A stretch of DNA of 64,000 nt. Origin: an uncultured Opitutaceae bacterium. Lineage in GTDB: Bacteria > Verrucomicrobiota > Verrucomicrobiia > Opitutales > Opitutaceae. The position numbers and the translations under genes were made by a program. Location of the stretch: NCBI GenBank assembly GCA_903862935.1, contig CAIOZY010000004.1, positions 31,844 to 95,843 of the forward strand. The letters run 5' to 3'. Each line of letters starts with the position of its first letter. Within the stretch, counting starts at the first letter, position 1. The notes under the pieces were generated by a model. It searched no databases, had not been told where the DNA came from, and saw only the letters and a list, made by a program, of their open reading frames with translations. Positions 15,316-25,278 of the stretch are shown here, one piece after another.

Positions 15316-17487
15316 ATGAATCAGAAACACACTGTAAACATACCCGAGTGCCGTCTCACGATCGCCACGGGCTCCCTCGCCAAGTTCGCTAGCGGCGCGG
15401 TCACCGTCACCTGCGGTGAGACCGTCGTCTTCGTCGCCGCAACCGTCGCCTCAACCGTCCGCCCTGGGCAGGACTGGTTCCCTCTCACAGTCGACTACCG
15501 CGAGAAGTACGCCGCGGCCGGCCGCTTCCCGGGCGGCTACTTCAAGCGCGAGGGCCGTCCCTCCGAGAAGGAGATTCTGACCTCCCGCCTGTGCGACCGC
15601 CCCTGCCGGCCGCTGTTTCCCGAGGGCTTCCTGAACGAGGTCCAGATCATCGGGCTGCTGCTCTCCGCGGACCAGACCAACGAGTCTGACATCTCCATGG
15701 TCAACGGCGCCAGCGCGGCGCTCGCGATCTCCGACATTCCGTGGAACGGCCCGATCGGCGCCGTCCGCGTCGGCCAGGTCGACGGCAAGTTCGTCGTCAA
15801 TCCGACGATCGAGCAGATGTTCTCCTCCACCCTCGACCTAATCTATGTCGGCAACGAGAAGGACATGCTAATGATCGAGGGCTCCGCGGACCAGATCCCG
15901 GAGGAGAGCTTCGTCGAGGCGCTGGCCTTCGCCCACGAGGCGATCCAGCCGATCATCAAGGCAATCAGGGAGCTGGTCGCCATAGCGGGCAAGCCGAAGG
16001 CCAAGTTCGACCTGGTCGCGGCCAAGCCCGAGGTGCGCGCCATCATCGAGCGCGTCGCCAGCCCAAAGATCTCCGACGCCATCTTCGGCAAGGAGAAGGC
16101 CGTGCGCACCGCCAACGTCAACGCCCTGAAGGAGGAGGCCAAGGCCGCCCTCGTGGCGGAACTCGGCGAGACGGGCTTTGCCCCGCACGAGTTGGGCATC
16201 GTCTTTGAGGACCTTCAATACAAGGCCTACCGCCGCACCGTTCTCGAGCGCGGCATCCGCGCCGACGGGCGCGACGCGAAGAGTCTGAGGCAGATCTCCT
16301 GCGAGGTCGGCGTCCTCCCCCGCGTGCACGGCTCGTCCATCTTCGAGCGCGGCGACACGCAGAGCCTGGTCCTGATCACGCTCGGGCCCACAAAGGAGGC
16401 CCAGGACATGGACGGACTCACCGGGGGCGCGACCTCCAAGTCCTTCATGCTTCATTACAACATGCCGCCGTTCACGGTGGGCGAGACTGGCCGGTTCATC
16501 GGGCCGGGACGCCGTGAGATCGGCCACGGGGCCCTCGCCGAGCGCTCGCTCGTGCCGGTGCTGCCCCCGGAGGATGTATTCCCGTATTCGATCCGTGTTA
16601 CCTCAGAGGTCATGGCCTCCAACGGCTCGACCTCGATGGCCTCGATCTGCGGCGGGTGCCTGGCGCTCATGGACGCGGGCGTCCCGATCATCGCTCCGGT
16701 CGCCGGAATCTCCTGCGGCCTGATGACCGAGACCGCCGAAGACGGCTCCATCTCGAAGTGGGTGACGATCACCGACATCCTCGGCGAAGAGGACCACTTC
16801 GGCGACATGGACTTCAAGCTCGCCGGGACGACCCAGGGGATCACCGGATTCCAGCTCGACCTGAAGATCCACGGACTGCCCGCGGAGATCGCCAAGGTCG
16901 CCATCTTCCAGGCCCGCGACGCCCGGATTGAGATCCTCAAGAAGATGCTGGCCTCGCTGCCCGCGCCGCGCGCAAGCCTCTCCAAGTACGCCCCGCGCAT
17001 CCAGACGATCCAGATCGACCCCGAGAAGATCGGGCTGCTCATCGGCCCCGGCGGCAAGACGATCCGTCGGATCACCGAGACCACCGGTGCCCAGATCGAC
17101 ATCGCCGAGGACGACTCCGGAAAGGTCTTCATCTACTCCAACAACGCCGACGCGATGGCGCGCGCCGTCCAGGAGATCGACGCCCTCTGCGGCGGCGGCG
17201 CCCAGATCGAGATCGGAAAGCTCTACCAGGGCCGCGTCACCGGCATCAAGGACTTCGGATGCTTCGTCGAGTGCATGCCGGGCAAGGAGGGCCTCTGCCA
17301 CATCTCCGAGCTCGCGGACTTCCGCGTGCGCCGAACCGAGGACGTGGTGAAGATGGGCGACATGATCTGGGTCAAGTGCGTCGGGGTCGACGAGCGCTCG
17401 GGCAAGGTCCGGCTCTCGCGCAAGGCCGCGATGAAGGACATGGAGGCCCAGAAGCCGGCAGCGCCCGAGGCGCCGGCCGCACCGTAA
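15316..17487 (+). CDS. pnp: Polyribonucleotide nucleotidyltransferase
   Basis: A 723-residue PNPase with all five domains in order: first RNase PH-like core (about 10-145), the helical linker (145-240), second RNase PH core (about 320-550), KH domain ([20 protein letters not shown], about 565-625) and S1 domain ([19 protein letters not shown], about 635-705). Catalytic residues of the second core appear in [16 protein letters not shown] and [10 protein letters not shown]. It degrades RNA 3' to 5' with phosphate, usually in a degradosome. The ATG at 15316 is preferred; upstream codons in this frame lie inside the leader hairpin. It lies 246 bp downstream of rpsO, the usual partner. Confidence 0.98.
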   Translation: MNQKHTVNIPECRLTIATGSLAKFASGAVTVTCGETVVFVAATVASTVRPGQDWFPLTVDYREKYAAAGRFPGGYFKREGRPSEKEILTSRLCDRPCRPLFPEGFLNEVQIIGLLLSADQTNESDISMVNGASAALAISDIPWNGPIGAVRVGQVDGKFVVNPTIEQMFSSTLDLIYVGNEKDMLMIEGSADQIPEESFVEALAFAHEAIQPIIKAIRELVAIAGKPKAKFDLVAAKPEVRAIIERVASPKISDAIFGKEKAVRTANVNALKEEAKAALVAELGETGFAPHELGIVFEDLQYKAYRRTVLERGIRADGRDAKSLRQISCEVGVLPRVHGSSIFERGDTQSLVLITLGPTKEAQDMDGLTGGATSKSFMLHYNMPPFTVGETGRFIGPGRREIGHGALAERSLVPVLPPEDVFPYSIRVTSEVMASNGSTSMASICGGCLALMDAGVPIIAPVAGISCGLMTETAEDGSISKWVTITDILGEEDHFGDMDFKLAGTTQGITGFQLDLKIHGLPAEIAKVAIFQARDARIEILKKMLASLPAPRASLSKYAPRIQTIQIDPEKIGLLIGPGGKTIRRITETTGAQIDIAEDDSGKVFIYSNNADAMARAVQEIDALCGGGAQIEIGKLYQGRVTGIKDFGCFVECMPGKEGLCHISELADFRVRRTEDVVKMGDMIWVKCVGVDERSGKVRLSRKAAMKDMEAQKPAAPEAPAAP

Positions 17488-17554
17488 GGCGATTCAAGCT
17501 CCGCCCGGGCCGAAGCCTTCCCGCAAGGCCGACGCCCCGGCGGGACCGCCGCGC

Positions 17555-18328
17555 ATGCGCCTCCTGGTCACCAACGACGACGGCATCGACAGCCCGTTCC
17601 TGACGGAGCTCGTCCTCGCCCTTCGCTCGTCGGGCCAGGACGTGTGCGTTGCGGCCCCCCGCAACGAGCAAAGCTGGGTTGGCGCTGCAAAGTCCCGCAA
17701 CCGCCCGGTGCACTCCGCCCCGGCCGACAAGGGCCTCGGCTGCCCCACCTGGATCGTCGACGGAACTCCGAGCGACTGCGTCAACATCGCGATCGACCAC
17801 CTTCTTCCGGAGCCCCCGGAAGGGGTGGTAAGCGGAATCAACGTCGGGCTGAACGCCTCGCTCGGCTTCATTATAGCGAGCGGGACCGTGGCCGGGGCCT
17901 GGGAGGGCGCTCTGCACGGGTTGCCGGCGGTCGCCGTCTCGCAGGACGTCACCTACGAGGTCTACGAGCACCTCAAATCCGCCAACGGAAAGCCGGACGG
18001 GACCCTGCTCTCGACCCTGCGCATGTCGGCAAGCCACGCCGCCCGCCTCATCCCGGGCCTGGTCGCGGCGACGGCGCCGCGGACCTTCGTCATCCACAAC
18101 CTCAATTTCCCCTACCCCTGCCGGGCGGATTCGCCGGTCAAGCACACCGTTCCCGCCCGCAACCTCGTCCCCGGGCTCTTCAGCCCCCAGGCGGAGGACG
18201 GCACCCACCGGCTCATCTTCACCGCCGGCGAGGACGTCTCCCCTTCGGGCGCCCTCACGGATCGCGCCGCGCTTGCAGCCGGCTGGATAAGCCACTCAAT
18301 ACTGGACTACACGAAACTGGGAACATGA
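17555..18328 (+). CDS. surE: 5'/3'-nucleotidase SurE
   Basis: A 257-residue SurE protein. The N-terminal motif [12 protein letters not shown] supplies the metal-binding DD pair (about residues 8-9), followed by [12 protein letters not shown] (serine/asparagine ligand region), [10 protein letters not shown] and the core [33 protein letters not shown] segment. SurE removes phosphate from nucleoside monophosphates and is linked to stationary-phase survival. It follows pnp by 67 bp, a sensible pairing because PNPase releases nucleoside diphosphates, though a shared transcript is only inferred. The stop overlaps the next ATG by 4 nt. Confidence 0.93.
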   Translation: MRLLVTNDDGIDSPFLTELVLALRSSGQDVCVAAPRNEQSWVGAAKSRNRPVHSAPADKGLGCPTWIVDGTPSDCVNIAIDHLLPEPPEGVVSGINVGLNASLGFIIASGTVAGAWEGALHGLPAVAVSQDVTYEVYEHLKSANGKPDGTLLSTLRMSASHAARLIPGLVAATAPRTFVIHNLNFPYPCRADSPVKHTVPARNLVPGLFSPQAEDGTHRLIFTAGEDVSPSGALTDRAALAAGWISHSILDYTKLGT

Positions 18329-19302
18329 TCGAAGTCCGCGACCTCACCCGCGTCTTCCGGACCTACAAGAAGCAGGTGGGCTTCTGGGGCGGGGTGAAGG
18401 GGCTGTTCCACCGCCGGTACGAGGAGATCGCGGCGGCGCGGGATATCACGTTTTCGATCGCGGAAGGGGAGTTTGTCGGATTCCTCGGCCCGAACGGGGC
18501 CGGCAAGACAACAACCCTGAAGATGCTCTCCGGGCTCATCTTCCCCACGTCCGGATCCGCGCGGGTGGGAGGATTTGACCCCACGAAGAGGGAGAACGCC
18601 TACCGCAGGATCTTCGCCCTGGTGCTCGGGCAGAAAAATCAGCTCTGGTGGGATCTTCCGGCAAGCGAGTCGTTCGCGCTGCTCAGAGCCATCTACGGGA
18701 TCCCCGCTGCCGACTACCGGAAGACGCTCGACGAGCTCGTGGAGCTTCTGGGAGTCGCCGGCAAGCTCGACGTCATGGTGCGGGAACTATCGCTCGGCGA
18801 GCGGATGAAAATGGAACTGATCGCCGCGCTGCTCCACCGCCCCCGGGTTCTGTTTCTCGACGAGCCGACAATCGGTCTCGACGTCATATCGCAGAAGGCG
18901 GTCCGCCAGTTCCTTCGCGATTACAACCGCCGCTTCCACGTCACCATCCTCCTAACCAGTCATTACATGGCAGACATCAAGGAGCTGTGTGAGCGGGTGA
19001 TCGTGATCGACCGCGGCCGCAAGATCTACGACGGCGATCTTAATCGGCTGGAAAGCAGCTCCGGGAGTCACCAGCGCGTCATCACCTTCCTTCCCAAGGA
19101 CGGAGTCTTCCCGGACACGTGGCAGTCGCGCCTGGGCAAGACGACCCGAGAGGCAGATGGAAAGTTTACGGTGCGCATCCCCAGCGAGATGGTCGTTGCC
19201 GTCTCCCAAGAGATCCTGAGCACAGGCCCCGTGGCAGACATCACGATCGAGGAGATCCCGCTCGAGGATGTGATCGCGGAACTCTTCACACAGGTACGCT
19301 AG
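18325..19302 (+). CDS. ABC-2 type transporter ATP-binding protein, permease missing
   Basis: A 325-residue ATPase of the group with an N-terminal FWGGVKGLFHRRYEEIAAA insert (viologen-exporter-like/NatA-like ABC-2 exporters). Motifs: Walker A GPNGAGKTT (about 55-63), Q-loop LGQKNQLWWDLP, signature ELSLGERMKMELIAALLH, Walker B VLFLDEPTIGLD and the switch histidine in LTSHYM. Such ATPases are normally followed by two membrane permease genes. Here none follows: the plus-strand run ends at 19302 and a minus-strand block with lower GC begins 77 bp later. Either the permeases are elsewhere or were lost when that block arrived. The ATG overlaps the surE stop by 4 nt. Confidence 0.88.
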   Translation: MIEVRDLTRVFRTYKKQVGFWGGVKGLFHRRYEEIAAARDITFSIAEGEFVGFLGPNGAGKTTTLKMLSGLIFPTSGSARVGGFDPTKRENAYRRIFALVLGQKNQLWWDLPASESFALLRAIYGIPAADYRKTLDELVELLGVAGKLDVMVRELSLGERMKMELIAALLHRPRVLFLDEPTIGLDVISQKAVRQFLRDYNRRFHVTILLTSHYMADIKELCERVIVIDRGRKIYDGDLNRLESSSGSHQRVITFLPKDGVFPDTWQSRLGKTTREADGKFTVRIPSEMVVAVSQEILSTGPVADITIEEIPLEDVIAELFTQVR

Positions 19303-19347
19303 GCGGCAGCTTGAGTATTCTTGGCCGATCAGACCATGCATTCCACA

Positions 19348-19364
19348 TAGTCTGACACAGACTA
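19348..19364. repeat. Perfect 7-bp inverted repeat at the island edge
   Basis: TAGTCTG (19348-19354) and CAGACTA (19358-19364) flank a 3-base centre in the 77-bp gap between the ABC ATPase stop and the ANT(6)-like gene end, which converge here. It could be a small bidirectional terminator or an operator; no T tract follows on either strand. Confidence 0.35.
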
Positions 19365-19379
19365 GCGCTGCTCACCTCG

Positions 19380-20231
19380 CTATCTTAGGTCAGGCCAGTG
19401 CCAGGAACCCCCAACGAGTTCCTTCATCAGAGCCCTGCATGTCGTGGCACTCTTTTCCACCGCCGCGTGCAGCTCTGAAGCCTCAAGTTTAGCTTCAATA
19501 GAAATGGCAGCCAATTCCTCAGGTGTCGCGATCCGCTCAATTCTCCTAGCCTTCGTGAACGATCTTTGGTTTCGCCGCTGTTTAAGCTCATGAAGCAGCT
19601 TCAGATTTACCTCAAATAACTCCTGATAGAGGGTGCGTTGCGCAGTTCGCAACTCTCCTCGGGACAATTTGCGCATCACCCATACGTAATCGCAGACGAA
19701 GTTTTCGGCGAGCTGTCGAGCTGCGTTATCACTTAACCGAGGATCTTGAACTTCCAAGATGGCCCTTTGATATAGCCTTCCCCATGTGTCAGCTCCTTTT
19801 AGGAAGCGCCAACCTGGGCGTATGACCTCTGCAATATCTTGAAGGCGCCTCTTAGTCCACCCGTCCCGTTTGTGAATACGAAGAGCGAGCCCCAACCTGA
19901 CCCGGTAAAATAGTCGTGCTGGGATAATTACAAAGTCCGCCTCTGCACCAGAGAACACGGCAGCAACTTTGGGCACACCACCTATAATAGCCGTACGCAC
20001 TGAATAGGCCTTCAACTCACACCCGGACAACCTGCGGGTCCAAAGACTAGTAGTAAACATCTCTGGATCGGATGAGACGATGTGAAAATCCCAATCAGAG
20101 AACGCATCGGCCGCTTCAATCACCTCAGATGGCTTACGTTCACGAGATCCTATTATGATCAGAGCCTTAACTGTAGGCTCATTCTCAGCCCACTTTGACA
20201 TCGCGAGCCCAAAGTCAATAGGTGCACTCAC
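19380..20231 (-). CDS. ANT(6)/AadK-like nucleotidyltransferase
   Basis: A 283-residue protein resembling streptomycin 6-adenylyltransferases. The catalytic pattern is visible near the N-terminus: IIIGSRERKP (glycine-serine loop, about 27-36) then SDWDFHIV (D-x-D metal ligands, about 45-52), as in GSR...DYD of ANT(6). A helical C-terminal half has the basic segment TRRLSG...KRRLQDIAEVIRPGW and RTLYQELFEVNLKLLHELK. It would transfer AMP from ATP to an aminoglycoside or another hydroxyl, but resistance cannot be assumed, because chromosomal relatives have unknown substrates. GC is visibly lower (about 45-52% in lines I inspected) than the rest of the window, a sign of transfer. It lies 45 bp after the GAF kinase gene. 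Confidence 0.72.
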   Translation of the reverse strand: MSAPIDFGLAMSKWAENEPTVKALIIIGSRERKPSEVIEAADAFSDWDFHIVSSDPEMFTTSLWTRRLSGCELKAYSVRTAIIGGVPKVAAVFSGAEADFVIIPARLFYRVRLGLALRIHKRDGWTKRRLQDIAEVIRPGWRFLKGADTWGRLYQRAILEVQDPRLSDNAARQLAENFVCDYVWVMRKLSRGELRTAQRTLYQELFEVNLKLLHELKQRRNQRSFTKARRIERIATPEELAAISIEAKLEASELHAAVEKSATTCRALMKELVGGSWHWPDLR

Positions 20232-20276
20232 TTGAAAGCGTTGAAGGGTCGTTGCCGAATGAGATGACCTCTGGAC

Positions 20277-22058
20277 CTATAAACTACGGAGAGAGATTAG
20301 AATCTCGGTACCTTCCAAACCCGGTCCTGCGTGAATCTCACCGCGATGCAAACGCAGGATCTCCTTCGCCAAAAACACCCCTAGCCGACCGTGATTCGGC
20401 ACGGATTCCTTCGACGGCTCGGGAAGGATGCCTTCCAGTTCAAGATTGCGGCCCTTTATCGAAAGCAGAGCCGTCATCTCAGATCCTTCCCCTGACGAGC
20501 GCACCTGCATTTCGAGTTCCCGGGTGCCACTGTCCGGCCGATTTTCAGCAATCGTCTCAATCAACGACCGCAACGCGAACTCTACCATATCCCGCGCGAG
20601 TGACAGTCTGACCGGGTCGGGTCCTACCTCGACACGCATATTTAACCCAACTCCCACCGATTTCGCGAGGTCCCGGACATCCACGGCCGTAGCTCCCACC
20701 TCGTGCAACATCTGCATCAATCCGAGCTGCCGATTCAAATTTTCTAGCCGGGCAACATCCCCGCGGGCGGTCTCGAGGAGTCCGGGCGGCATGGGCTTGT
20801 CGCTTCCCAGTTGGCGAAACGTGGCAAGCGACACCAGCGCGTTTCCGAGCTCGTGGCTCAGGGTGAGTGCAATCTCGCGGAGCAGCCCTTTCCGATCGGC
20901 CCGCTGGCGCAAGGCAGCGTCATGGACCTCGGCACTGGCCTCCTCCCAGAAAGCCCAGGTGCCGCCGGTCTCTGTGATCAGCCCAGCCGCTGCCCGGAAC
21001 GGCTGCCCTTCACTCGGGGAGATCCGGCACACCTCACGATTTCGTCGGGTCCTACCAATCATCTCACGCACCACGACCGGAACATGTCTGGGAACGCTCT
21101 CGTTGGCCCCAATAACTAGGGTGCTGGGGAGATATTTGGCTCCCAAGACTGTCTGCTCTGTGAGGGAACTCAACCGTCCCAGCTGCGTTGCCTTGGCCAG
21201 ACAGTGGCGCAACAGTCGCGCGAAGAATACGGCCCGGGTCCGGTCCGCCTCATCATAGGCCTGTCCATCATCACGTACACCTAATGCAATTAGGCCGAGC
21301 AACCGCCCGTTGTCGTGGATGGGGATCAGCAGCCGCGCTCCCCACAGTGCAAGCCGGTTGCGCACGGCCAGCTCCGCAACCGGGTCCGCACGGCTTTCCC
21401 AGGTGTTGCCATCCATCACGGCCGGATGGTTCTCGAAAAACGCAACGATGGGATCGTCGACCCCAAAAAACGAGGTGCCCCGATCCGCGCGGAAGCCATC
21501 AGCCTCCCTTAGGAAAAAGACCGCATGAGAGGCATGCAGCAGATGCCGCGAGGCCCGTCGGAACTCGGTAACGAGCCTGTCGCGTGTATCGAGATTCTCA
21601 ACCGCCCCCTCCAGGAAATCCCAAAGCTCGGCGGCATCCGCAGCAGACGGTTGCCGAACGGATTGCCGCGATGGCTCTGCGTGGCGGTTTTTTTCAACCA
21701 GCAGATCGAGCATCGACTGCTTTTCTGCGAGTTCCTCCAGCAAAGGAAGAAAGTCAGCCAGCTGCCGCGTGCTTTGCTCGTAGGAAAGATAGACTCGGGC
21801 GCGTCCGGCGAGCTTGGCCTGCTCGAAGGGAAGACTGCGGGGCTCCCCAACGTAGATTGTCGGGCACCGGGTAAGCACCGTGGGGAGCAGGCCCTCCGCC
21901 GCGGAATCCAAGATAACAGCCGCTGCCAAACCAGCTGCCGTGCTTGTCGGCAACTCCTGCCGACCCAAACGCAGGATCGTCCTTCCGGCCGGCACTTGGC
22001 CCTCCCACGATCCAGCCAGCTCTGGATCGGTCGTCGCTAGTATCAAGAGGGTTGGCAT
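20277..22058 (-). CDS. GAF-domain histidine kinase with degraded ATP-binding domain
   Basis: A 593-residue cytosolic protein. Residues 1-110 form a receiver-like alpha/beta segment without a clear phospho-aspartate; a GAF domain covers about 150-290 (LWGARLLIPIHDNGRLLGLIALGV); the dimerisation helix has LSHELGNALVSLATF with the phospho-acceptor histidine at 402. The kinase core then decays: the N box region (FALRSLIETIAENRP, about 495-510) lacks the usual asparagine pair, and the G1 position reads LLSIKGRN instead of DxGxG. The G2-like segment GRLGVFLAKEILRLHRGEI remains. It may therefore be phosphorylated or act as a scaffold rather than bind ATP. It overlaps the upstream membrane kinase gene by 16 bp. 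Confidence 0.72.
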   Translation of the reverse strand: MPTLLILATTDPELAGSWEGQVPAGRTILRLGRQELPTSTAAGLAAAVILDSAAEGLLPTVLTRCPTIYVGEPRSLPFEQAKLAGRARVYLSYEQSTRQLADFLPLLEELAEKQSMLDLLVEKNRHAEPSRQSVRQPSAADAAELWDFLEGAVENLDTRDRLVTEFRRASRHLLHASHAVFFLREADGFRADRGTSFFGVDDPIVAFFENHPAVMDGNTWESRADPVAELAVRNRLALWGARLLIPIHDNGRLLGLIALGVRDDGQAYDEADRTRAVFFARLLRHCLAKATQLGRLSSLTEQTVLGAKYLPSTLVIGANESVPRHVPVVVREMIGRTRRNREVCRISPSEGQPFRAAAGLITETGGTWAFWEEASAEVHDAALRQRADRKGLLREIALTLSHELGNALVSLATFRQLGSDKPMPPGLLETARGDVARLENLNRQLGLMQMLHEVGATAVDVRDLAKSVGVGLNMRVEVGPDPVRLSLARDMVEFALRSLIETIAENRPDSGTRELEMQVRSSGEGSEMTALLSIKGRNLELEGILPEPSKESVPNHGRLGVFLAKEILRLHRGEIHAGPGLEGTEILISLRSL

Positions 22059-24034
22059 GGGATAGTCACACGGAACGTCGCTCCGCCTCCATTAGTCGGT
22101 GGATCAACGGCGATTGAAGCATTCAGGCCAACCAAGATATCACGGCAGATTGCCAATCCAAGTCCGAATCCCGTGGACTTTGTGGACTGGAAGGGTTGGA
22201 AGAGCCGAGTTTGCATTTCCGGGGCGATACCCGGACCGCTGTCGCTCACGGCTATCTCGATGTGGTCCTGAACCCGGCGGGTGGTGACCTTAATCCAATC
22301 GTTTCCGTCCCTGTTTTCAAGAGCCTGTATGGCGTTGAAACACAGATTGAGCAGCACCTGTTTTACCGCCGAGGCATCGATGTAAGCCTTGTCCGGCACG
22401 GCCTGGAGATCCGTGAGAATCTGGACATGCCTGATCGCGGCCTTCGGGGCGACAAGATCGAGGCTCGCCCTGAGCACCGGGTGCAACTCGATCACTTCCG
22501 AAACGTAGGCCCGAGGCGAAGCCAGCTCGAGGAGCTGCTCAGTGAGCCTGTCGATGCGTGCGACTTCGTCTGTCATCAAACGGAAAAACTTGTCTCGGAA
22601 TGCCGCATCCTGGTACCGGCTCGGAAGCAGCTGCACGAATGTCTTGATCGAAACCAATGGATTCCGGATCTCGTGGGCCAAGCTCGCGCCCAAGAGTCCC
22701 ACTGTCGCCAATTGTTCAGCATGCTGCATCTTTGCTGTCAGGTAAGCTCGCTCGAACGCACCCTCAAAAATCGAAATTAGCTCCATCAACTGCATCACCT
22801 GAGGATAGGTATAGGGCCTGTAGGTTGCCGGGACGCCGACACTCACGACTACGCCCAACGTCGGGTTCTGTCCTACCGCCATGACACCCAGTCTATTGTC
22901 CGATAAAATCTTAGCCAATATCTGTCGTTCCGCGGAGGTCTTCTCCCGGGCCAGCCGCTCCGGGGAGATCCAGCGGAGTTGCCGCAGGGTGCGCATCGCA
23001 GCAGAGTCATCTGTTAGCTCGGCGCCCAAAGCCCTTACTGGGCCGCCATTCCCTACGAGGACCAACGCATTGTCAGTCTGCCCCCAGCCCTGCAGAATCT
23101 TTACGAAACCCTTCTCAAGGTTCTCGACCCGTGACTCCCGTCCAGCCACAGCAAACGCCTCCTGACGGGCCTTTGTGGCTTGCGGGAAAAACTTGAACCA
23201 GCGATCGAGCCAACTCTGCATGGTGACTGCCGTCAGAAGCGCAGCGATCGTAGTAGGAACAAAAGCCAGCCCCGTCGGAAGCATCTGTTGGGATCCAATG
23301 AAGACCAGATAGGCAACACCCGTCGCTCCCGCAATCAATGCAGCCTTGTTCACCGCGATCAGAAGAATCTGGGCAGAATCGAAAAGCCGATGGGTCGTGA
23401 CCGCATAAGCAGCGCTGGCATAGAATCCGAGGACCAAGAGTGGCTGCAGTTGGATGTAGACCTGGTCGTTCGTCGCAGTGTTGAGTATCATCGTCGCCAA
23501 AATGGCGACTACCACGGCGCACCCGCCGATCAACCACACTTGGAGTTCCATTCGGCGCCCTTCCGTAAGCGCTTTCGCATCGATAGAGGTTCGCAGAAGT
23601 ATAAACCCGTTAAGCGCAAAGTAGCCGGTTATGTATGCATAGTAACCCCAGCCCCGTACTCTCTGCAGTTCGGTAGAGTGAGAAGGTACAAAATAATCCG
23701 TGAAACATATCCACATCAATGCAGCCGAAACCACTATCCATACGAGCGACCTGAAGAGAGTGTTCCAATTCCAGAGCTTCTGACTCGATGCTATAATCTC
23801 CTTAGCAATCCAATAGTGAAACGGCAGCCAAGCTCCGACCGCGCACGATAGTCTAAACCAGAACAGACCGCCATGGAGGAACGCCGCTACGTGCAGACAC
23901 GCCAACCAGGCGGCCCAGTGCAGCGAACACGTGCAGACAACGCGGTTTACCGCTCGTCTGGGATTTGACCAAAGAATGATCCCTCCGGCAACGACGCCGA
24001 TCAGAGCAGCCAACAGTGCTGTGGACCTCAGCAT
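22043..24034 (-). CDS. Membrane sensor histidine kinase with multi-helix N-terminus
   Basis: A 663-residue kinase. The first 285 residues contain about seven or eight hydrophobic helices (for example LLAALIGVVAGGIILW, LVWIVVSAALMWICF, LIGGCAVVVAILATMI), a 7TM/PrsK-like sensor. A GAF-like linker follows (about 300-425). The catalytic half is intact: H box LGASLAHEIRNPLVSIK with H454, N box LLNLCFNAIQALENRDG, G1 VSDSGPGIA and G2 GFGLGLAICRDI. It should autophosphorylate in response to a membrane or small hydrophobic signal. The start overlaps the end of the ketosynthase gene by 7 bp and its end overlaps the GAF kinase gene by 16 bp. No response regulator with a DNA-binding domain lies nearby. 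Confidence 0.88.
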   Translation of the reverse strand: MLRSTALLAALIGVVAGGIILWSNPRRAVNRVVCTCSLHWAAWLACLHVAAFLHGGLFWFRLSCAVGAWLPFHYWIAKEIIASSQKLWNWNTLFRSLVWIVVSAALMWICFTDYFVPSHSTELQRVRGWGYYAYITGYFALNGFILLRTSIDAKALTEGRRMELQVWLIGGCAVVVAILATMILNTATNDQVYIQLQPLLVLGFYASAAYAVTTHRLFDSAQILLIAVNKAALIAGATGVAYLVFIGSQQMLPTGLAFVPTTIAALLTAVTMQSWLDRWFKFFPQATKARQEAFAVAGRESRVENLEKGFVKILQGWGQTDNALVLVGNGGPVRALGAELTDDSAAMRTLRQLRWISPERLAREKTSAERQILAKILSDNRLGVMAVGQNPTLGVVVSVGVPATYRPYTYPQVMQLMELISIFEGAFERAYLTAKMQHAEQLATVGLLGASLAHEIRNPLVSIKTFVQLLPSRYQDAAFRDKFFRLMTDEVARIDRLTEQLLELASPRAYVSEVIELHPVLRASLDLVAPKAAIRHVQILTDLQAVPDKAYIDASAVKQVLLNLCFNAIQALENRDGNDWIKVTTRRVQDHIEIAVSDSGPGIAPEMQTRLFQPFQSTKSTGFGLGLAICRDILVGLNASIAVDPPTNGGGATFRVTIPCQPS

Positions 24035-25236
24035 TTCTCGAGAATCAGACTGGAATTAACCCCCGCCAAACCGTGGGCATTGATCAGGGTAAGAGAATGC
24101 TCAAGGGCCCTGCTGCTTGCGCTCAGATTGAGGGGGCACGCGGGGTCCGGATAGAGCCAGTTGACCGTCGGGGGAATGATCCCGTGGCGCTGTGCCAGGG
24201 CCGCAGCGGCGACCTGGATAGCCGGGGCGCCCCCGAGGGGATTGCCGATCGAGCCTTTGATCGACACCGCCGGAATATCCGGCAGCGCCGACTGGAAGAC
24301 CGCGATGAGAGCGCTCGCCTCCGCGGCGTCGATCGCCCTGTGGCCAGGACCCCAGGCATTGATCGAGTCTACCTCGTAGGGGCGGATGCCGGCCTCAGCC
24401 AAGGCGAGCCGGTTCGCCGGGATCAGGCCGCTGCACAGCTTGTCCGGCTCGTCGTTGCCGAACGCATACCCCGATATGAAGCTGTAGCCTTTCCTCGGGC
24501 TGGATTCCGGCTCGAGGACGATCATACAGGCGCCCTCACTCACGACGCCGGTCGTCCGCCAGAGGTCAAACGGGCGGTCCAAGCGCTCCGGCATCGCATC
24601 CGTCTCCGGCGTAAGCCCGGCGGCTCGGATCTCCAGGAGCGGAAATCTGTGGAGAGGGGCCTCGGTCCCGCCGCACAACGCAATCTCGGCCTCGCCTTCG
24701 GCCACCATGCGCGCAGCGTACCCGATCGCGTCGAGCCCGGAGCAGCAGGAACTCTGCATGACCATCGTGCGGGCCGCCGTGCCGAGCACCCGGTTGATGG
24801 CTCCGGGAATCCCCGCCGTGCTGATGCTGTAGATCGTCCGCGGCAGAGTGCCATGTGCCCCGTGCTTGCTGACCGACTCGATCGAGTGGTTGATCGACCC
24901 GAAGTCCATCAGAGCCGTGCCCACAAAGATCGAGGCATGCACCCTTCGGAACTCCTCAAGTGATACCCCGGCATCCTGGATCGCGAGCATCGCGCCGGCG
25001 ACAGCAAACTGGGTGTGGCGCGCCGCGCCCTTGGGAAGCAGACTCGGGTCCACGTAGCTGCCCACCCTGAACGTATCCATGTGAGCCGCCACCAACGGCC
25101 CATACTGGTCGCCCAGTTTGCCGTAGGGCCTGACCCGGCTGACGGGCTCGAGGATCCCCTTCCAAAAATCATCCCGGCCGATCCCCGCGGGGGTCACCGG
25201 ACCGATTCCCGTAATCTTAACTCGCCTTCGTTTCAT
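24028..25236 (-). CDS. Atypical beta-ketoacyl synthase-like protein with non-canonical active site
   Basis: A 402-residue thiolase-fold ketosynthase of the FabF type. The nucleophile motif is QSSCCSGLDAIGYA with C164, and RPFDLWRTTGVVSEGACMIV matches the conserved PFDxxRdGfvxGEGA block. The first catalytic histidine of FabF (NAHGT) is tryptophan here (SINAWGPG, W295), the second (GHLLGAAG) is asparagine (SIKGSIGNPLGG, N332), and the gating GFGGTN loop reads INAHGLAGVN (H388). Cys is kept, so this is not a chain-length-factor type; C-x-N resembles FabH-like enzymes at one position only. It may catalyse an unusual acyl transfer or bind an acyl thioester. It sits in an operon of sensor kinases and not with other fatty-acid genes. 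Confidence 0.75.
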   Translation of the reverse strand: MKRRRVKITGIGPVTPAGIGRDDFWKGILEPVSRVRPYGKLGDQYGPLVAAHMDTFRVGSYVDPSLLPKGAARHTQFAVAGAMLAIQDAGVSLEEFRRVHASIFVGTALMDFGSINHSIESVSKHGAHGTLPRTIYSISTAGIPGAINRVLGTAARTMVMQSSCCSGLDAIGYAARMVAEGEAEIALCGGTEAPLHRFPLLEIRAAGLTPETDAMPERLDRPFDLWRTTGVVSEGACMIVLEPESSPRKGYSFISGYAFGNDEPDKLCSGLIPANRLALAEAGIRPYEVDSINAWGPGHRAIDAAEASALIAVFQSALPDIPAVSIKGSIGNPLGGAPAIQVAAAALAQRHGIIPPTVNWLYPDPACPLNLSASSRALEHSLTLINAHGLAGVNSSLILEKC

Positions 25237-25278
25237 GCCGTGCCGGGGTTCTTGGGGTCTAGCGCCGGTAGCGGGATA

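Noticed and set aside
23180..23851. 223-residue plus-strand frame inside the kinase block
   Set aside because: Antisense to the membrane-helix part of the sensor kinase, which has clear hydrophobic periodicity.
24028..25236. Chain-length factor (KS-beta) of a type II polyketide cluster
   Set aside because: The active-site cysteine is kept and no KS-alpha, ACP or cyclase gene is nearby.
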